From CAUZIB01 sp963663925 (GTDB lineage Bacteria; Acidobacteriota; Vicinamibacteria; Vicinamibacterales; UBA8438): a stretch of DNA of 64,000 nucleotides. The DNA is taken from NCBI GenBank assembly GCA_965237405.1, contig OZ250139.1, positions 1,302,001 to 1,366,000 of the forward strand, in the 5' to 3' direction. Both the position numbers and the translations under genes were made by a program. Under the pieces are notes generated by a model. That model made no database searches. It saw only the letters and a list, made by a program, of their open reading frames with translations, and was not told the DNA's origin. Position 1 is the first letter of the stretch; each line of letters starts with the position of its first letter. Positions 52,339-61,427 of this stretch are shown here, in pieces.

Positions 52339-52565
52339 GGCAAGATTACCTTGAGCTGCTCTACCAATACTTGCGAGAACGCCGCTGCAGGTTGGAATAA
52401 CAATTTGCGGCAGACACGCCTGCCCGGATCGTGGAAACATCATTCCGCGTACCCGCGTGAGCCGTAAAACCAGCCTTACGCACGGCTTGCGCGTCTGTGT
52501 GCGCGGATTGATTCCAACAGCGGAACTTGACAATACGAAATATCTCACAGAGAGGTCGGATCGAA

Positions 52566-54617
52566 ATGCGCGGACTCGTGATCGCAATCGCAGCGTGCGT
52601 CGCTGCCCTAACGGGAGACTTGGAGGGACAAGTCCCCGATAGTGGGCGTGGCTACCCAGCCCAGGATTGGCCGCTCGTTGGTGGGGATTGGTCGAATTCG
52701 CGTTACTCGACCCTCACCGACATCACGACCGATACGATCGACCGCCTCACCGGAGCATGGGTGACGCGTCTCGAAGGCGGTGCGTCGTCACGAGCAACCC
52801 CTGTTGTCAAAGATGGCGTCCTGTACCTGACGGCCGGGGCGAATGCCTTTGCGATCGACGCCAGAACCGGCGAGACGGTTTGGCGCTGGCAGCCGGCCAA
52901 CACCGAAGCACAAATGGTCCCGTCCTGGCAGGGAGTTGGTCTGGGTGCCGGACTCGTCTTTATCGGATTGAGGAGCGCAGAGGTGGTGGCGCTCAGGCAG
53001 GACACAGGTGAACTTGTGTGGGTCGCCTCATTGGGCGCCATTCCGCACTATATCGGCGAAATGGTTACCACAGCACCGTTGTATGCGCGGGGTAAGGTGT
53101 TCGTGGGGCTGGGCAGCGGCGATTGGGGTGGACAAGGGCGAATCATCGCCCTCGATGCGACGACCGGCGAAACGCAGTGGACATTTTTTGTCGTGCCACG
53201 TCTGGGGGAGTTTGGCCACGAAACGTGGCCGCAAGACACGTATGCGTGGGAGCTCGGTGGCGGCGGCGTTTGGCTGAACGGTACGGTCGACCCTGACCTC
53301 GGGATGGTCTACTTCGCTACTGGTAATCCCGTCCCGATGTTCGGCGGCGAGATCCGGCAAGGCGATAACCTGTTCACAGCCTCGGTTCTGGCTATCAACA
53401 TGGAGACCGGTGAACGGCAGTGGCATTATCAGGTAGTCCGCCATGACATTTGGGATGCAGATATCGCCACCCCGCTGTTACTCTACGAGACCGAAGTCGC
53501 GGGACAGCCGCGCAAGGCACTCGCGGCGATGCGAGCCGACGGCTACCTCTTCCTGTTCGATCGAGAGACGGGCGAGCCGCTCATGCCAATCGAAGAACGG
53601 GCGGTGCCGCAGGACGAGTTCCTGCACACAGTACCCACGCAGCCCTTCCCGGTGGGCCTTAAGAGCATCCTGCCCGATTGCTCCTTTTGGCGCGACAAGG
53701 TGCCACCACCATTTGAACTGAACTGCAGTAGCTTCACACCGCCATCGTTAAATCAACATACCGTCGTGGCACCGGGCGTACCGATTCCGATGGTTCGGGT
53801 CACGCCGATGTCATACAGCCCGCAGACCGGCTACATCTATGCCCAGGGCCGAGGACATGTGGGACGCGCTCGACGCTTCAAGGACCCGTGGCTCTCAAAT
53901 TCCGGCGGCCGGCCCCTCACGCTCCCCGAGCCCGTCGGCATCCTTGCCGCCGTCGACACACGGACCGGCACCGTGGCCTGGAGGAAGGAGCTTCCCTGGG
54001 CGCGACTCGCCACGAGTGGTCCGCTCACGACCGCTGGCGGCCTGATGTTCTGGGGCTCGGCCAATGGTCAGGTCGAAGCATATGACGCCGAGACCGGTGA
54101 GCGAGTGTGGACGTTCCGGACCAGTCCCGCAGAGGCACACCTACGACCCGGACCGGCAGCCACGTACGAAATCGACGGTGAACAGTTCATCACTATCCCG
54201 ATGGGCGGTGAACTCTGGGCGTTCACGCTGGATGGTCCCGTGCCCGCGCGAGGTGAGGCTGCCTTCGGTCTCGTGGAAGACCTAGTACGTTCGTCCGCTA
54301 CTGCCCCGGCTGAAACTGACAAGATTGAAACCGCAACCCTCATCGAGAATCCCTTCTGGTCGCTCGGCGGAAGGCGGAACGCGATCGAAGAACACACGTT
54401 CAACCCGGTTCGGGCACAGGTGACCGCCGGTGTCCGCGTACGATTTCTCAACAACGGTGAGATGGTGCACACGGTCACGGCGCGAGACGGCAGCTGGACC
54501 ACCGGCCCCCTCGAGCCAGCAATGTGGGCCTACGTAACCTTCGACCAGTCCGGTACCTTCCTCTATCACTGTCCGGACCACCCCTGGGCGATTGGAGAAA
54601 TTACGGTTAAGCCGTAA
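52566..54617 (+). CDS. Exported quinoprotein-type propeller with C-terminal cupredoxin domain (paralogue 2)
   Basis: A 683-residue paralogue from ATG 52,566 (GAGAGG upstream; an earlier ATG at 52,527 would spoil the signal peptide MRGLVIAIAACVAALTG). The same domain order: WPLVGGDWSNSRYSTLTDIT, TGNPVPMFGG, HDIWDADIATPLLLYE, and the cupredoxin end FLNNGEMVHTVTARDGSW, FLYHCPDHPWAIGEI. Base composition is more GC-rich than paralogue 1, so the two have diverged for some time or arrived separately. Both appear functional; 228 bp separate them. Confidence 0.8.
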   Translation: MRGLVIAIAACVAALTGDLEGQVPDSGRGYPAQDWPLVGGDWSNSRYSTLTDITTDTIDRLTGAWVTRLEGGASSRATPVVKDGVLYLTAGANAFAIDARTGETVWRWQPANTEAQMVPSWQGVGLGAGLVFIGLRSAEVVALRQDTGELVWVASLGAIPHYIGEMVTTAPLYARGKVFVGLGSGDWGGQGRIIALDATTGETQWTFFVVPRLGEFGHETWPQDTYAWELGGGGVWLNGTVDPDLGMVYFATGNPVPMFGGEIRQGDNLFTASVLAINMETGERQWHYQVVRHDIWDADIATPLLLYETEVAGQPRKALAAMRADGYLFLFDRETGEPLMPIEERAVPQDEFLHTVPTQPFPVGLKSILPDCSFWRDKVPPPFELNCSSFTPPSLNQHTVVAPGVPIPMVRVTPMSYSPQTGYIYAQGRGHVGRARRFKDPWLSNSGGRPLTLPEPVGILAAVDTRTGTVAWRKELPWARLATSGPLTTAGGLMFWGSANGQVEAYDAETGERVWTFRTSPAEAHLRPGPAATYEIDGEQFITIPMGGELWAFTLDGPVPARGEAAFGLVEDLVRSSATAPAETDKIETATLIENPFWSLGGRRNAIEEHTFNPVRAQVTAGVRVRFLNNGEMVHTVTARDGSWTTGPLEPAMWAYVTFDQSGTFLYHCPDHPWAIGEITVKP

Positions 54618-54714
54618 GGATGAACCGGGACGTAGCGCTCCCGCTACGTGGCGCGCCCACACAGCCGGACCGTCAAGTCAGTAACAAGAACGCCACGCCA
54701 ACGCCAGCTGGTCC

Positions 54715-55068
54715 TCAGTGTACCGTCAAGCTTGAGTCGCTTGGCGTCGCGAGCGCCCGCTGCACCGCCTGGGTCAACCTGTCGGCGTCCGTGGCGAACG
54801 GCCCAGCGACCACAGCCCCGCTCGGAATCTCAATCGCAATCGCTACGCCCTCGTCGACTGGGGTCACGACCCAGCTAAACCCTCGAAGTGACACTGTTCG
54901 ACTTTCTGCATCAGGGTTCTGCACACGATCGAAGCTCAGTAAGGTCAACTCGAGCACGTCGCGTACGTCGTCATCCGTCCAGTCGGCCGGCTCGGGACCA
55001 TCGCGTTCAATGACCTCGTCAACGACCTTGTCCGTACCCTTGAGAAGCACCTCTATCTTAAATGTCAT
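54715..55068 (-). CDS. Conserved hypothetical protein
   Basis: A 117-residue acidic protein beginning MTFKIEVLLKGTDKVVDEVI. The pattern (beta strand, helix PADWTDDDVRDVLELTLLSF, then FSWVVTPVDEGVAIAIEIPS and a C-terminal helix) looks like a compact alpha/beta protein. I do not recognise a family. It lies alone, convergent to the second quinoprotein. No signal peptide. Confidence 0.6.
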   Translation of the reverse strand: MTFKIEVLLKGTDKVVDEVIERDGPEPADWTDDDVRDVLELTLLSFDRVQNPDAESRTVSLRGFSWVVTPVDEGVAIAIEIPSGAVVAGPFATDADRLTQAVQRALATPSDSSLTVH

Positions 55069-55198
55069 AGGGAGACCCTAGCTGCCCATCGAGCGCGTCG
55101 GACTCCGTCATCGGGTTTTCCGCATGCTGCAACAAATACGGACTCAGCTCACGCGCGAGATTGTTCGTGCCGGCGGAGTGCAGGGAATCGACGTTCGG

Positions 55199-56032
55199 TC
55201 AACCCGAACGCGGAGTGGGGTCCTTCCATGCCGGGTACGAACCCAGCGTCCGTAGGGACGGCGCGAACTCGGCCAGGTGCATCAGGGCACGAGAGGTTCG
55301 CATCTCGTCCCGGTTCGCCTTCAGATCCGCATAAAAGAGATATTCGAACGGCCGATTTGGAATCGGCCGCGACTCCAACTTTGTTAAATCAATATCGCGA
55401 AGCGCAAATACGCTGAGAGCCTTGAACAGCGCGCCCGCCTCGTTCGCCAGCGAAAAGACGATGGTGGTCTTGTCGGGCGGGCCTAGCGGAGTGCCTTCGG
55501 CGCTCACAGCCAAAAAGCGCGTGAGATTATCGGCAAAATCCTGAATACCGGACTGAAGGATTTCTAGGTTGAAATTCTTAGCGGCGCGATCGGACGCGAT
55601 CGCAGCGCTATCAGTCAACGCCTGCTCCTTGAGCATCTTCGCGCTCCCGGCAGTGTCGTACGTCGCCACGATCTCCACGCCCTCAAGAGTGCGCAGGAAA
55701 CGTTCGCACTGTGCGAGCCCTTGGGGATGAGAGTATACACGCCGCACTTCCGCCAGCATCGTGCCGGGGTTAACGATCAGGTGATGCACAACTGGTAGCT
55801 TTACCTCAGCGACAATCACCAACTCGTGCTCCAGCAGTAAGTCGTAGTTGCGATGGATCGTACCGCCGATCGTGTTCTCGATCGGAAGAATTCCGTGTGT
55901 TGCCCTACCCTCTTCGACCGCGGCGAAAACATCCTCAAACGTGTGGCATGGAAGGACATCGGCTGTTTCGTTTAACCGTAAAGCCGCTGCCTCGCTGTAC
56001 GCGCCCGAAACACCTTGAAATGCGATCCGCAT
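55199..56032 (-). CDS. pheA: Prephenate dehydratase
   Basis: A 277-residue cytosolic enzyme of phenylalanine synthesis converting prephenate to phenylpyruvate. It starts MRIAFQGVSGAYSEAA, with GILPIENTIGGTIHRNYDLL, the essential T-R-F (171-173 in NLTRFLAV) and a C-terminal ACT domain (NEAGALFKALSVFALRDIDL, TKLESRP) that binds Phe for feedback control. There is no chorismate mutase domain, so it is the monofunctional type. Complete; no other aromatic genes nearby. Confidence 0.93.
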   Translation of the reverse strand: MRIAFQGVSGAYSEAAALRLNETADVLPCHTFEDVFAAVEEGRATHGILPIENTIGGTIHRNYDLLLEHELVIVAEVKLPVVHHLIVNPGTMLAEVRRVYSHPQGLAQCERFLRTLEGVEIVATYDTAGSAKMLKEQALTDSAAIASDRAAKNFNLEILQSGIQDFADNLTRFLAVSAEGTPLGPPDKTTIVFSLANEAGALFKALSVFALRDIDLTKLESRPIPNRPFEYLFYADLKANRDEMRTSRALMHLAEFAPSLRTLGSYPAWKDPTPRSG

Positions 56033-56418
56033 CTTGCTCTAAGAATACAGCGCCGCTTCGATCAGCTTACCGGAGCCGCACCCGCGCTATCGAAAATTCC
56101 ACCCTGACTGGGGATATCAAGACCAATACGTAGAGCCAGAGTAGGAACGTAACGAAGGTCATCAGTGAACCGACCTCCGATCGCTTTCATCAAAATCGGC
56201 TGCTCGCCCAAGTAGGAAAATCTTGCGCACCAAGAATGGAAAACGAGCATCAGCAGTCGTACGCAATACACGAAATGCAGGAAACAGCGTCACTCTCAAC
56301 GAGTCGGAGGAGAGCCTCTTTTGCAGACCCGGTTCCGCGTCCGAGCCTATCAGTCGCCCAACGGGCAGCGCACGAAACCCGAATTTACTATAAGAGATTG
56401 ATCGTCAACAGCCGCCGG
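56033..56418. other. Intergenic spacer, no gene supported
   Basis: The region between pheA and the YtxH-like gene has only short frames that lack family signatures. Slightly AT-richer than its surroundings. Confidence 0.4.
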
Positions 56419-56676
56419 TCACGCCGGAGGGCGAAGCACGTCGTCGAGCATCCGCTGTCCTTCTCTGGCCGCATCGCGCGCCTTGTCGACCGTCTGACGA
56501 GCCCGCTGAAACTCGTCGATGACCGAATCGAAGAAAGGCTCAATCTGTTCTCGAACCTCACGCCCACGCTCGGTTAAATACAAACTGCCAAAAACGCATC
56601 CTGCGACGGCACCGAGCATCGTCGCCGCAAGTACCTGTGTTCGTTCGTCCACCACAGCGACCTCCATAGCGATCAT
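56419..56676 (-). CDS. YtxH-like small membrane-anchored protein
   Basis: An 85-residue protein with an N-terminal Gly/Ala-rich membrane segment (VLAATMLGAVAGCVFGSLYL) followed by a charged amphipathic helix (TERGREVREQIEPFFDSVID, KARDAAREGQRMLDDV). This is the YtxH/gas-vesicle-GvpP-like layout, found in stress-related envelope proteins. Start ATG 56,676; ATG 56,667 is equally possible. Role unknown. Confidence 0.65.
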   Translation of the reverse strand: MIAMEVAVVDERTQVLAATMLGAVAGCVFGSLYLTERGREVREQIEPFFDSVIDEFQRARQTVDKARDAAREGQRMLDDVLRPPA

Positions 56677-56713
56677 ACACCCAGCCTAGTCCACCAAGGC
56701 CGGTTTATGGTCC

Positions 56714-57283
56714 TCAGAACCGCAGCACTAGGCCACTCGAGAATCGCCAAAAGCTGAAGCTCTTGAACTTGAAGTCCAGCACCGCTTCGCCAGCGCTGAC
56801 CCCCCGAAAATAGCGCAGGTCGATGCGCGCACCAACGTGATCACCGAAGAATCCCATGATACCGCCGCCCATATCGATGCCGAGGCCTTCATCCTTAAAG
56901 TTCTCGACGTCTATTTCACTCGTAATTTCGTTGCGGAGCCACCCCAGGCCGCCGACCGCGTAGGGACGAAGGCGACCAAGCGGTAGACCGATGATCACGT
57001 TTCCGTTCAACGTTGTCACCGTGCTGTCCTGTACGAAGACGCTGTCGGTCTTCGCGACAGATGTCTGTCCGAAATCCAGTTCAAAGCCGAAAATTCCGGC
57101 AGCCATACCAGCCAGAGAAACTCCGTACGTCGTGACCTTTTCTGTCTGATCGTTCTTCGCAGACATCCCGATGAACGGGATAAAGATACCGTCCGCGTAT
57201 GCAGCCGCCGGCATGGTAAGCACGAGCAACCAAACGCCCAGTCCAACACCAATTGAACGACACACAACCCTGACGTTAGACAT
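56714..57283 (-). CDS. Outer-membrane beta-barrel, OmpW/opacity-like
   Basis: A 189-residue protein from ATG 57,283, with signal peptide ending AAAYA. The mature chain is short beta strands: GIFIPFIGMSA, FGFELDFGQTSV, VIIGLPLGRLRPYAVGGLGW, GIDMGGGIMGFFGDHVGARI, DLRYFRGV and a terminal Phe (SSGLVLRF), the C-terminal residue needed for BAM insertion. Eight-strand barrel expected. Its start overlaps the pcm stop by 8 bp, so it is probably translationally coupled to pcm. Confidence 0.75.
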   Translation of the reverse strand: MSNVRVVCRSIGVGLGVWLLVLTMPAAAYADGIFIPFIGMSAKNDQTEKVTTYGVSLAGMAAGIFGFELDFGQTSVAKTDSVFVQDSTVTTLNGNVIIGLPLGRLRPYAVGGLGWLRNEITSEIDVENFKDEGLGIDMGGGIMGFFGDHVGARIDLRYFRGVSAGEAVLDFKFKSFSFWRFSSGLVLRF

Positions 57284-57932
57284 CCCACCCGAACTGACCT
57301 CTGAGTGGTACGAACACGCACGCCTCATGTACTTCCTCCTCGAAAGCCGTCCCACTTCGTCGAATGAGGGTAAGCATTTGGTGCCAACGGGTTCCGCGAG
57401 GCATCACCAGTCGGCCGCCGTCAGCCAGCTTATCGATGAGCGATGTCGGTACGATCCCGGCACCGGCAGTAACTATGATGCACTCAAACGATCTCCCAGG
57501 GAGCCCACACGTTCCGTCAGCGGGGACTACTGTTACGGTATCGATCCCAAGTCGCTCGAACGTGAGCCTGGCCGCCTCCGCAAGTTCCGGCACCCACTCG
57601 AATGACGTCACGTGAGCTCCGAGGTTCGCCAGGATAGCTGCCTGATAGCCCGAGCCCGTGCCCACCTCGAGTACGCTGTCACCAGACTGCGTGTCGAGGA
57701 GCTCGGTCATCGCGGCGACGATGTAGGGCTGTGAGATCGTCTGCCCATGTCCGATAGAAAGCGGACAATCAGCATACGCGTCGGCTTGCTCAGTCACCGG
57801 TACGAACTCGTGACGAGGTACGGCCTCCATCGCAGCCAGCACACGGGGACTGCAAATGCCACGCCGCCGCAGCTGCGTCTCGACCATATGTAGCCGTTTT
57901 GCCGCCGCGATCGTCGGATCTACGCGTTCCAT
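57276..57932 (-). CDS. pcm: Protein-L-isoaspartate O-methyltransferase
   Basis: A 218-residue enzyme from ATG 57,932 (MERVDPTIAAAKRLHMVETQ); longer starts lack support. Family motifs: HEFVPVTEQADAYADCPLSI, GHGQTISQPYIVAAMTELLD and motif I VLEVGTGSGYQAAILA, then VPADGTCGLP. It methylates isoaspartyl residues in aged proteins for repair, using S-adenosylmethionine. The C-terminus FGWDV overlaps the next gene's start. Confidence 0.92.
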   Translation of the reverse strand: MERVDPTIAAAKRLHMVETQLRRRGICSPRVLAAMEAVPRHEFVPVTEQADAYADCPLSIGHGQTISQPYIVAAMTELLDTQSGDSVLEVGTGSGYQAAILANLGAHVTSFEWVPELAEAARLTFERLGIDTVTVVPADGTCGLPGRSFECIIVTAGAGIVPTSLIDKLADGGRLVMPRGTRWHQMLTLIRRSGTAFEEEVHEACVFVPLRGQFGWDV

Positions 57933-57941
57933 TACCGAGCA

Positions 57942-57977
57942 TTGTAATGACCTGCCTCGCGGGCGGTATAATCGCCC
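57942..57977 (+). promoter_or_regulatory. Candidate promoter inside an inverted repeat
   Basis: TATAAT at 57,967-57,972 lies at the centre of GGGCG (57,961-57,965) and CGCCC (57,973-57,977). TTGTAA 19 bases before (57,942-57,947) may be a -35 box. It would serve the zinc-ribbon gene at 58,001; the divergent pcm gene starts at 57,932. The palindrome could be an operator. Confidence 0.4.
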
Positions 57978-58000
57978 ATCCCAAGCACGGTCATCAACAA

Positions 58001-58165
58001 ATGGCCCGCCCGCCAAAGCGAACACAAACTTCACCCTCAACGCCATCTCCTCGCACCACCAACGATGCTGTGGCATGCGAACGCTGTGGAGCCGAAATGT
58101 TTCGGATGCACGCAGTGTGGCGCTGCCCCTCCTGCGGTTACAAGACCGACTGCTGCGGCTGGTAA
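58001..58165 (+). CDS. Small zinc-ribbon protein
   Basis: A 54-residue protein from ATG 58,001: MARPPKRTQTSPSTPSPRTT, then CERCGAEMFRMHAVWRCPSC and GYKTDCCGW. Two CxxC pairs form a zinc ribbon, as in small ribosome- or transcription-associated ribbon proteins; the DCC end adds more Cys. Length and ending suggest a genuine short gene. Function unknown. Confidence 0.65.
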   Translation: MARPPKRTQTSPSTPSPRTTNDAVACERCGAEMFRMHAVWRCPSCGYKTDCCGW

Positions 58166-58280
58166 TCGACCACCCTGGTTCCGTCAGCCGTCCATCCCAA
58201 CGACACCTCCTTTATCGCGCGTCAGGGTGAACCTGTCCAGCAGGGGCGCTGACTAGTCAAACTACGCGAACCCGACCAAG

Positions 58281-58286
58281 TATAAT
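58281..58286 (+). promoter_or_regulatory. Candidate -10 box of the ferredoxin gene
   Basis: A perfect TATAAT 9 bases before the ATG at 58,296. With normal spacing transcription would begin near 58,293, giving an almost leaderless mRNA. No good -35 box is seen. Confidence 0.4.
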
Positions 58287-58295
58287 AGGCGGGTC

Positions 58296-58655
58296 ATGTG
58301 GACGAAGATGATGGATAACCCTCGCAAGAGGACGCCTAAACAGATTGCAGTCATCGACCCGGATAGCTGTTTTGGGGCATTCTCGTGTTCGATCTGTCAG
58401 GCCGCCTGTCCCGTTGAGGACTGCATCGTCGAGGAAAAGGATGCCAATGACAGGTGGGTTTGCGCCGTGCGCATTGACAAATGCATCGGTTGTGGCCTCT
58501 GTGTCACGCTCGGGAACCCCACGGCTCCCCAGCCGCGCGACTTCGGTTGTCCGGCCGACTACGATGCAATCAACATGCTCGATTGGGAGGACGTGCTCGG
58601 CACCATTGAGAAAGAGGTAGGCGTTGCTCCGAAGTCCTCTGTAGCAACCCAGTAG
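58296..58655 (+). CDS. 4Fe-4S ferredoxin-type protein
   Basis: A 119-residue protein with two cluster motifs: CFGAFSCSICQAACPVEDC and CIGCGLCV, then a Cys in FGCPAD. Start ATG 58,296 (58,308 possible). The first motif has extra residues between the first and second Cys, so one cluster may be atypical. Electron carrier in the cytoplasm; partner not evident. The gene is separate from its neighbours in direction. Confidence 0.85.
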   Translation: MWTKMMDNPRKRTPKQIAVIDPDSCFGAFSCSICQAACPVEDCIVEEKDANDRWVCAVRIDKCIGCGLCVTLGNPTAPQPRDFGCPADYDAINMLDWEDVLGTIEKEVGVAPKSSVATQ

Positions 58656-58664
58656 TCCAATCAG

Positions 58665-59801
58665 CTAGCTGGACATCCCCCGCGCCGCGATCGGCCAGAC
58701 CGCCTCAACTCGATCCCTCCGAGTCGCGTACATCTGGTTATAGAGATTAACAACCGGATCGCAGTGGGAAACAATGAGCTCAAGCTTGTCACCGACGTGA
58801 TACATTCGGCTCGGGTCTACATATCGGATCGTCCCGAACTCATCTGATTCAGACCGGTATGTCATTCCGCGCTCCCCTTTCACAATCGGCCACGGCTGAT
58901 TGAGCGTGCATGCCTTCGCGCCTGCGTCGGTCGTAACCTGGCCTGCATGCTGCGCGTTAAGTACGGTCGTGAGTATGGTGAGTGACGGCTTAAAATCCGA
59001 GTAGGTATCCGCGTCTGACTCACCGCCGATTGCCAGATACTGCGCGTCCATAAACACGTAGCTACCAACCTGAATATCTGTTAGTCCAAGCGTAGCATGG
59101 TCGATGTTGTAGGTTCCCGTGCCCCCGCCGCTGAAGATCTCCGTATTCAGGCCAGAGCGTTGCATCCGCTCGACCGTCTCTGCGGCAGGCGTAAGCCGCT
59201 CCAACGATCGCGCTCGGCGCACAGTGAAACTCTTCACGTGTTGAACCTCACCGTCATAACAGAGGACGCCCCGCAGCTTCAGTCCGGGAAGCGTATCAAC
59301 AATCTCAGCGAGCTGAACGGCTGGGTCGCCGGCCCCGACACCAGTTCGATGAAGGCCGGAGTCAATGTCGACCACAACATCGGCCATAACGCCAGCAGCT
59401 CGGGCCGCCTCCGACAGGAGTCTTGCGTTCTCCGGCGTGTCAGTCGCCTGCACAAAGCCAGAGCACGAAGCACGTAGGCGCATCGCACGGCGGATCTTGA
59501 AGGGCGTAGCGCTGATTGTGGTCATGAGGATCCGATCGATACCATGCTCAAACATCGACTGAGCCTCTCCTACTTTGGCCGTGCAAATCCCGATCGACCC
59601 GCTTTGAATCTGCAGCTTCGCAATAGCCGGGCACTTGTGTGTCTTGCTGTGCGGCCGGCTTGAAATCCCGTTCTGTGCCATCGTCCGTCGCATCGTGGTT
59701 AAATTCGATTCCAGGGCATTGAGATCGACGCACAACACCGGTGTGTCGAGCTCCCATTTGGACATCCCGACCCCAGCGTCATTAGCCTCCGCCGCTCGCA
59801 T
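58665..59801 (-). CDS. DSD1/D-threonine-aldolase-family PLP enzyme
   Basis: A 378-residue enzyme (365 if started at ATG 59,765, MSKWELDTPVLCVDL). The alanine-racemase-type barrel has the PLP lysine in RPHSKTHKCP, VVVDIDSGLHRTGV, GGGTGTY, and the C-terminal metal site SHCDPVVNLYNQ (His and Asp for a divalent cation) as in D-threonine aldolase and D-serine dehydratase DSD1. It probably cleaves or dehydrates a D-hydroxy amino acid. Exact substrate cannot be told from sequence. Confidence 0.87.
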   Translation of the reverse strand: MRAAEANDAGVGMSKWELDTPVLCVDLNALESNLTTMRRTMAQNGISSRPHSKTHKCPAIAKLQIQSGSIGICTAKVGEAQSMFEHGIDRILMTTISATPFKIRRAMRLRASCSGFVQATDTPENARLLSEAARAAGVMADVVVDIDSGLHRTGVGAGDPAVQLAEIVDTLPGLKLRGVLCYDGEVQHVKSFTVRRARSLERLTPAAETVERMQRSGLNTEIFSGGGTGTYNIDHATLGLTDIQVGSYVFMDAQYLAIGGESDADTYSDFKPSLTILTTVLNAQHAGQVTTDAGAKACTLNQPWPIVKGERGMTYRSESDEFGTIRYVDPSRMYHVGDKLELIVSHCDPVVNLYNQMYATRRDRVEAVWPIAARGMSS

Positions 59802-59823
59802 CTGAACCTCCGAAGTCTCGGAG

Positions 59824-60753
59824 CTATTCCCCGGGCATTGGCAAGTGAACCAAGATCGCCGTTACGACGAGCAATAGCCCCCCCAGCGTGAGCTCCGCGA
59901 CGCTTGACCGTACCAGCAAGTTGCTAATCTTCAAAGTGGTAATCCTCGGTTTCAGAAACCTCCAATTGTAGGCACCGACTGCTCCCGTCGCGAGCATCAA
60001 GATAACCTTGGCCACAATGACCTGTCCGTAGATCGTCCGCCACAACTGACTCCAGTGGTCGAGATAGACCACCGCCGTAGCCGCCCCTGTAACCACAACC
60101 ACCGTGACGGCTCCGACCGCCACTGGCGAAAATGCTTCGATCAACGACGCTGTCGCGACGTCCTTCCCCATCGACTGTCGTTCCGGCGCGATCGCAACGA
60201 TGAGCGTCGCCAATGTGCCGAGCCACAACCCACCAGCTAAAACGTGTGCGACCTGGAGCATCCATGGCAAGGTCGTGGCAGCCGAATGTGACATCGCGTG
60301 CCCTGTGACCGGTAGTGTGATTGCAACCGCTCCAACCCCAACAGCAGTCAGCCACCACCCAACCTTGGGCATCACGAACGTCAGCGCCGCCGACAAAACA
60401 ACCAAGACCGTGGCCAATACCTGCAGCAACCACCGATGCCCCCACCTGGTCTCGAAGGCGACCACGCCGAGCAACTCCTTCGTCACCGGTTCGTCGAGAC
60501 CAAATGCCGAGTAGGTTTGAGCGTAGACGCGGGCGATCACGGAAAATAAAAGAAGACCCGCCGCAAACACAGCAACGCGCCGAGTCTGCCGACACACTCT
60601 CACTTCGTGCCCGGCCTCCAGTCCGCCGAGACTTCGAGCCCGCCTGACGACAACAATCCGCACCGCGACAGCCCCTGTCAGACCAAAGAACCCAAGATAC
60701 GTGATGAGTTTGCCTACTGAAAGGTAGAAGAGAACCAGGGTTTCGGCCGACAT
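59824..60753 (-). CDS. copD: Copper resistance protein CopD
   Basis: A 309-residue polytopic membrane protein with eight predicted segments: LVLFYLSVGKLITYLGFFGL at the start, VTGHAMSHSAATTLPWMLQV and HVLAGGLWLGTLATLIVAIA, FSPVAVGAVTVVVVTGAA, VKVILMLATGAVGAYN-like end. The His residues in GHAMSH and HVLAGGLW are characteristic for CopD, which imports copper across the inner membrane together with periplasmic CopC. copC lies just upstream, same direction. Confidence 0.85.
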   Translation of the reverse strand: MSAETLVLFYLSVGKLITYLGFFGLTGAVAVRIVVVRRARSLGGLEAGHEVRVCRQTRRVAVFAAGLLLFSVIARVYAQTYSAFGLDEPVTKELLGVVAFETRWGHRWLLQVLATVLVVLSAALTFVMPKVGWWLTAVGVGAVAITLPVTGHAMSHSAATTLPWMLQVAHVLAGGLWLGTLATLIVAIAPERQSMGKDVATASLIEAFSPVAVGAVTVVVVTGAATAVVYLDHWSQLWRTIYGQVIVAKVILMLATGAVGAYNWRFLKPRITTLKISNLLVRSSVAELTLGGLLLVVTAILVHLPMPGE

Positions 60754-60791
60754 ACCAAGGCGCGCGCAAGGCGAGGTAAGGAGCGGTAGTC

Positions 60792-61169
60792 CTAGTCCGC
60801 GGCACGCACACTAAACGCGACGCCGCCGCGCCTAATGTGCCCGTCGTCACCGGCGGTTCGCCACTTGAGTGTGTAGCTTCCCGGAGCCAGCTGGCGCAAG
60901 ACAGCAGCCTTCAGAGACTTACCGGCGGCAATCTCTACCTCGCCGATCTCGATGGCGCCTGTCGGTCCATCGAGCGTCAATAGACTCACTGCTGGATCCG
61001 GATCCTGAGTAAACCACACCTGCACATGCTCCGGAGAATCCCTCAGCACGGCATCCGCCTCTGGCAGGCTCTTCGTCGGCGTCAAGTGAGCCAGAACCGA
61101 TACACTCGCCACCGCCACGAACACGCCTGACCAGCATGTCAGACGAATGGTTCCGAGCATAAGTCTCAA
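60792..61169 (-). CDS. copC: Copper-binding protein CopC
   Basis: A 125-residue periplasmic protein with signal peptide ending VSVLA, so that mature residue 2 is the copper-binding His (AHLTPTKSLPEADAVLRDSP). VQVWFTQDPDPAVS, LAPGSYTLKWRTAGDDGHIR (second ligand DGH) and the last strand GGVAFSV complete the CopC fold. It passes copper to CopD, encoded 38 bp further on. Start ATG 61,169; ATG 61,160 is possible. Confidence 0.9.
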   Translation of the reverse strand: MRLMLGTIRLTCWSGVFVAVASVSVLAHLTPTKSLPEADAVLRDSPEHVQVWFTQDPDPAVSLLTLDGPTGAIEIGEVEIAAGKSLKAAVLRQLAPGSYTLKWRTAGDDGHIRRGGVAFSVRAAD

Positions 61170-61223
61170 TGATTCTATCGCGTCTGCACTGGTTACGGGA
61201 CCTGGAACCCAAACTTCACCGGA

Positions 61224-61427
61224 TCATATCCCGCACCGATTAACGACTTCATCGAGCATCTGGCTCATCGGTTGGCCGACATATCCTGTCATTGCCAGAT
61301 AGCCATGACCCTTCAGCGCTCTTAGAACGTCGTTGCCAGCTTCCCGATGACAGTGACCAGTAAGATCCAGAGATTCCAGAGACGCACAATCGCTTTCAAT
61401 AAGGCGCCCGACTCTAAACGGACGCCG
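61224..61427 (-). pseudogene. Possible 3' remnant of an unknown gene
   Basis: A minus-strand frame without start codon reads VGRLIESDCASLESLDLTGH, CHREAGNDVLRALKGHGYLA and ends DEVVNRCGI. It looks like protein sequence with a sugar-isomerase-barrel flavour but is too short to assign. Confidence 0.3.
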
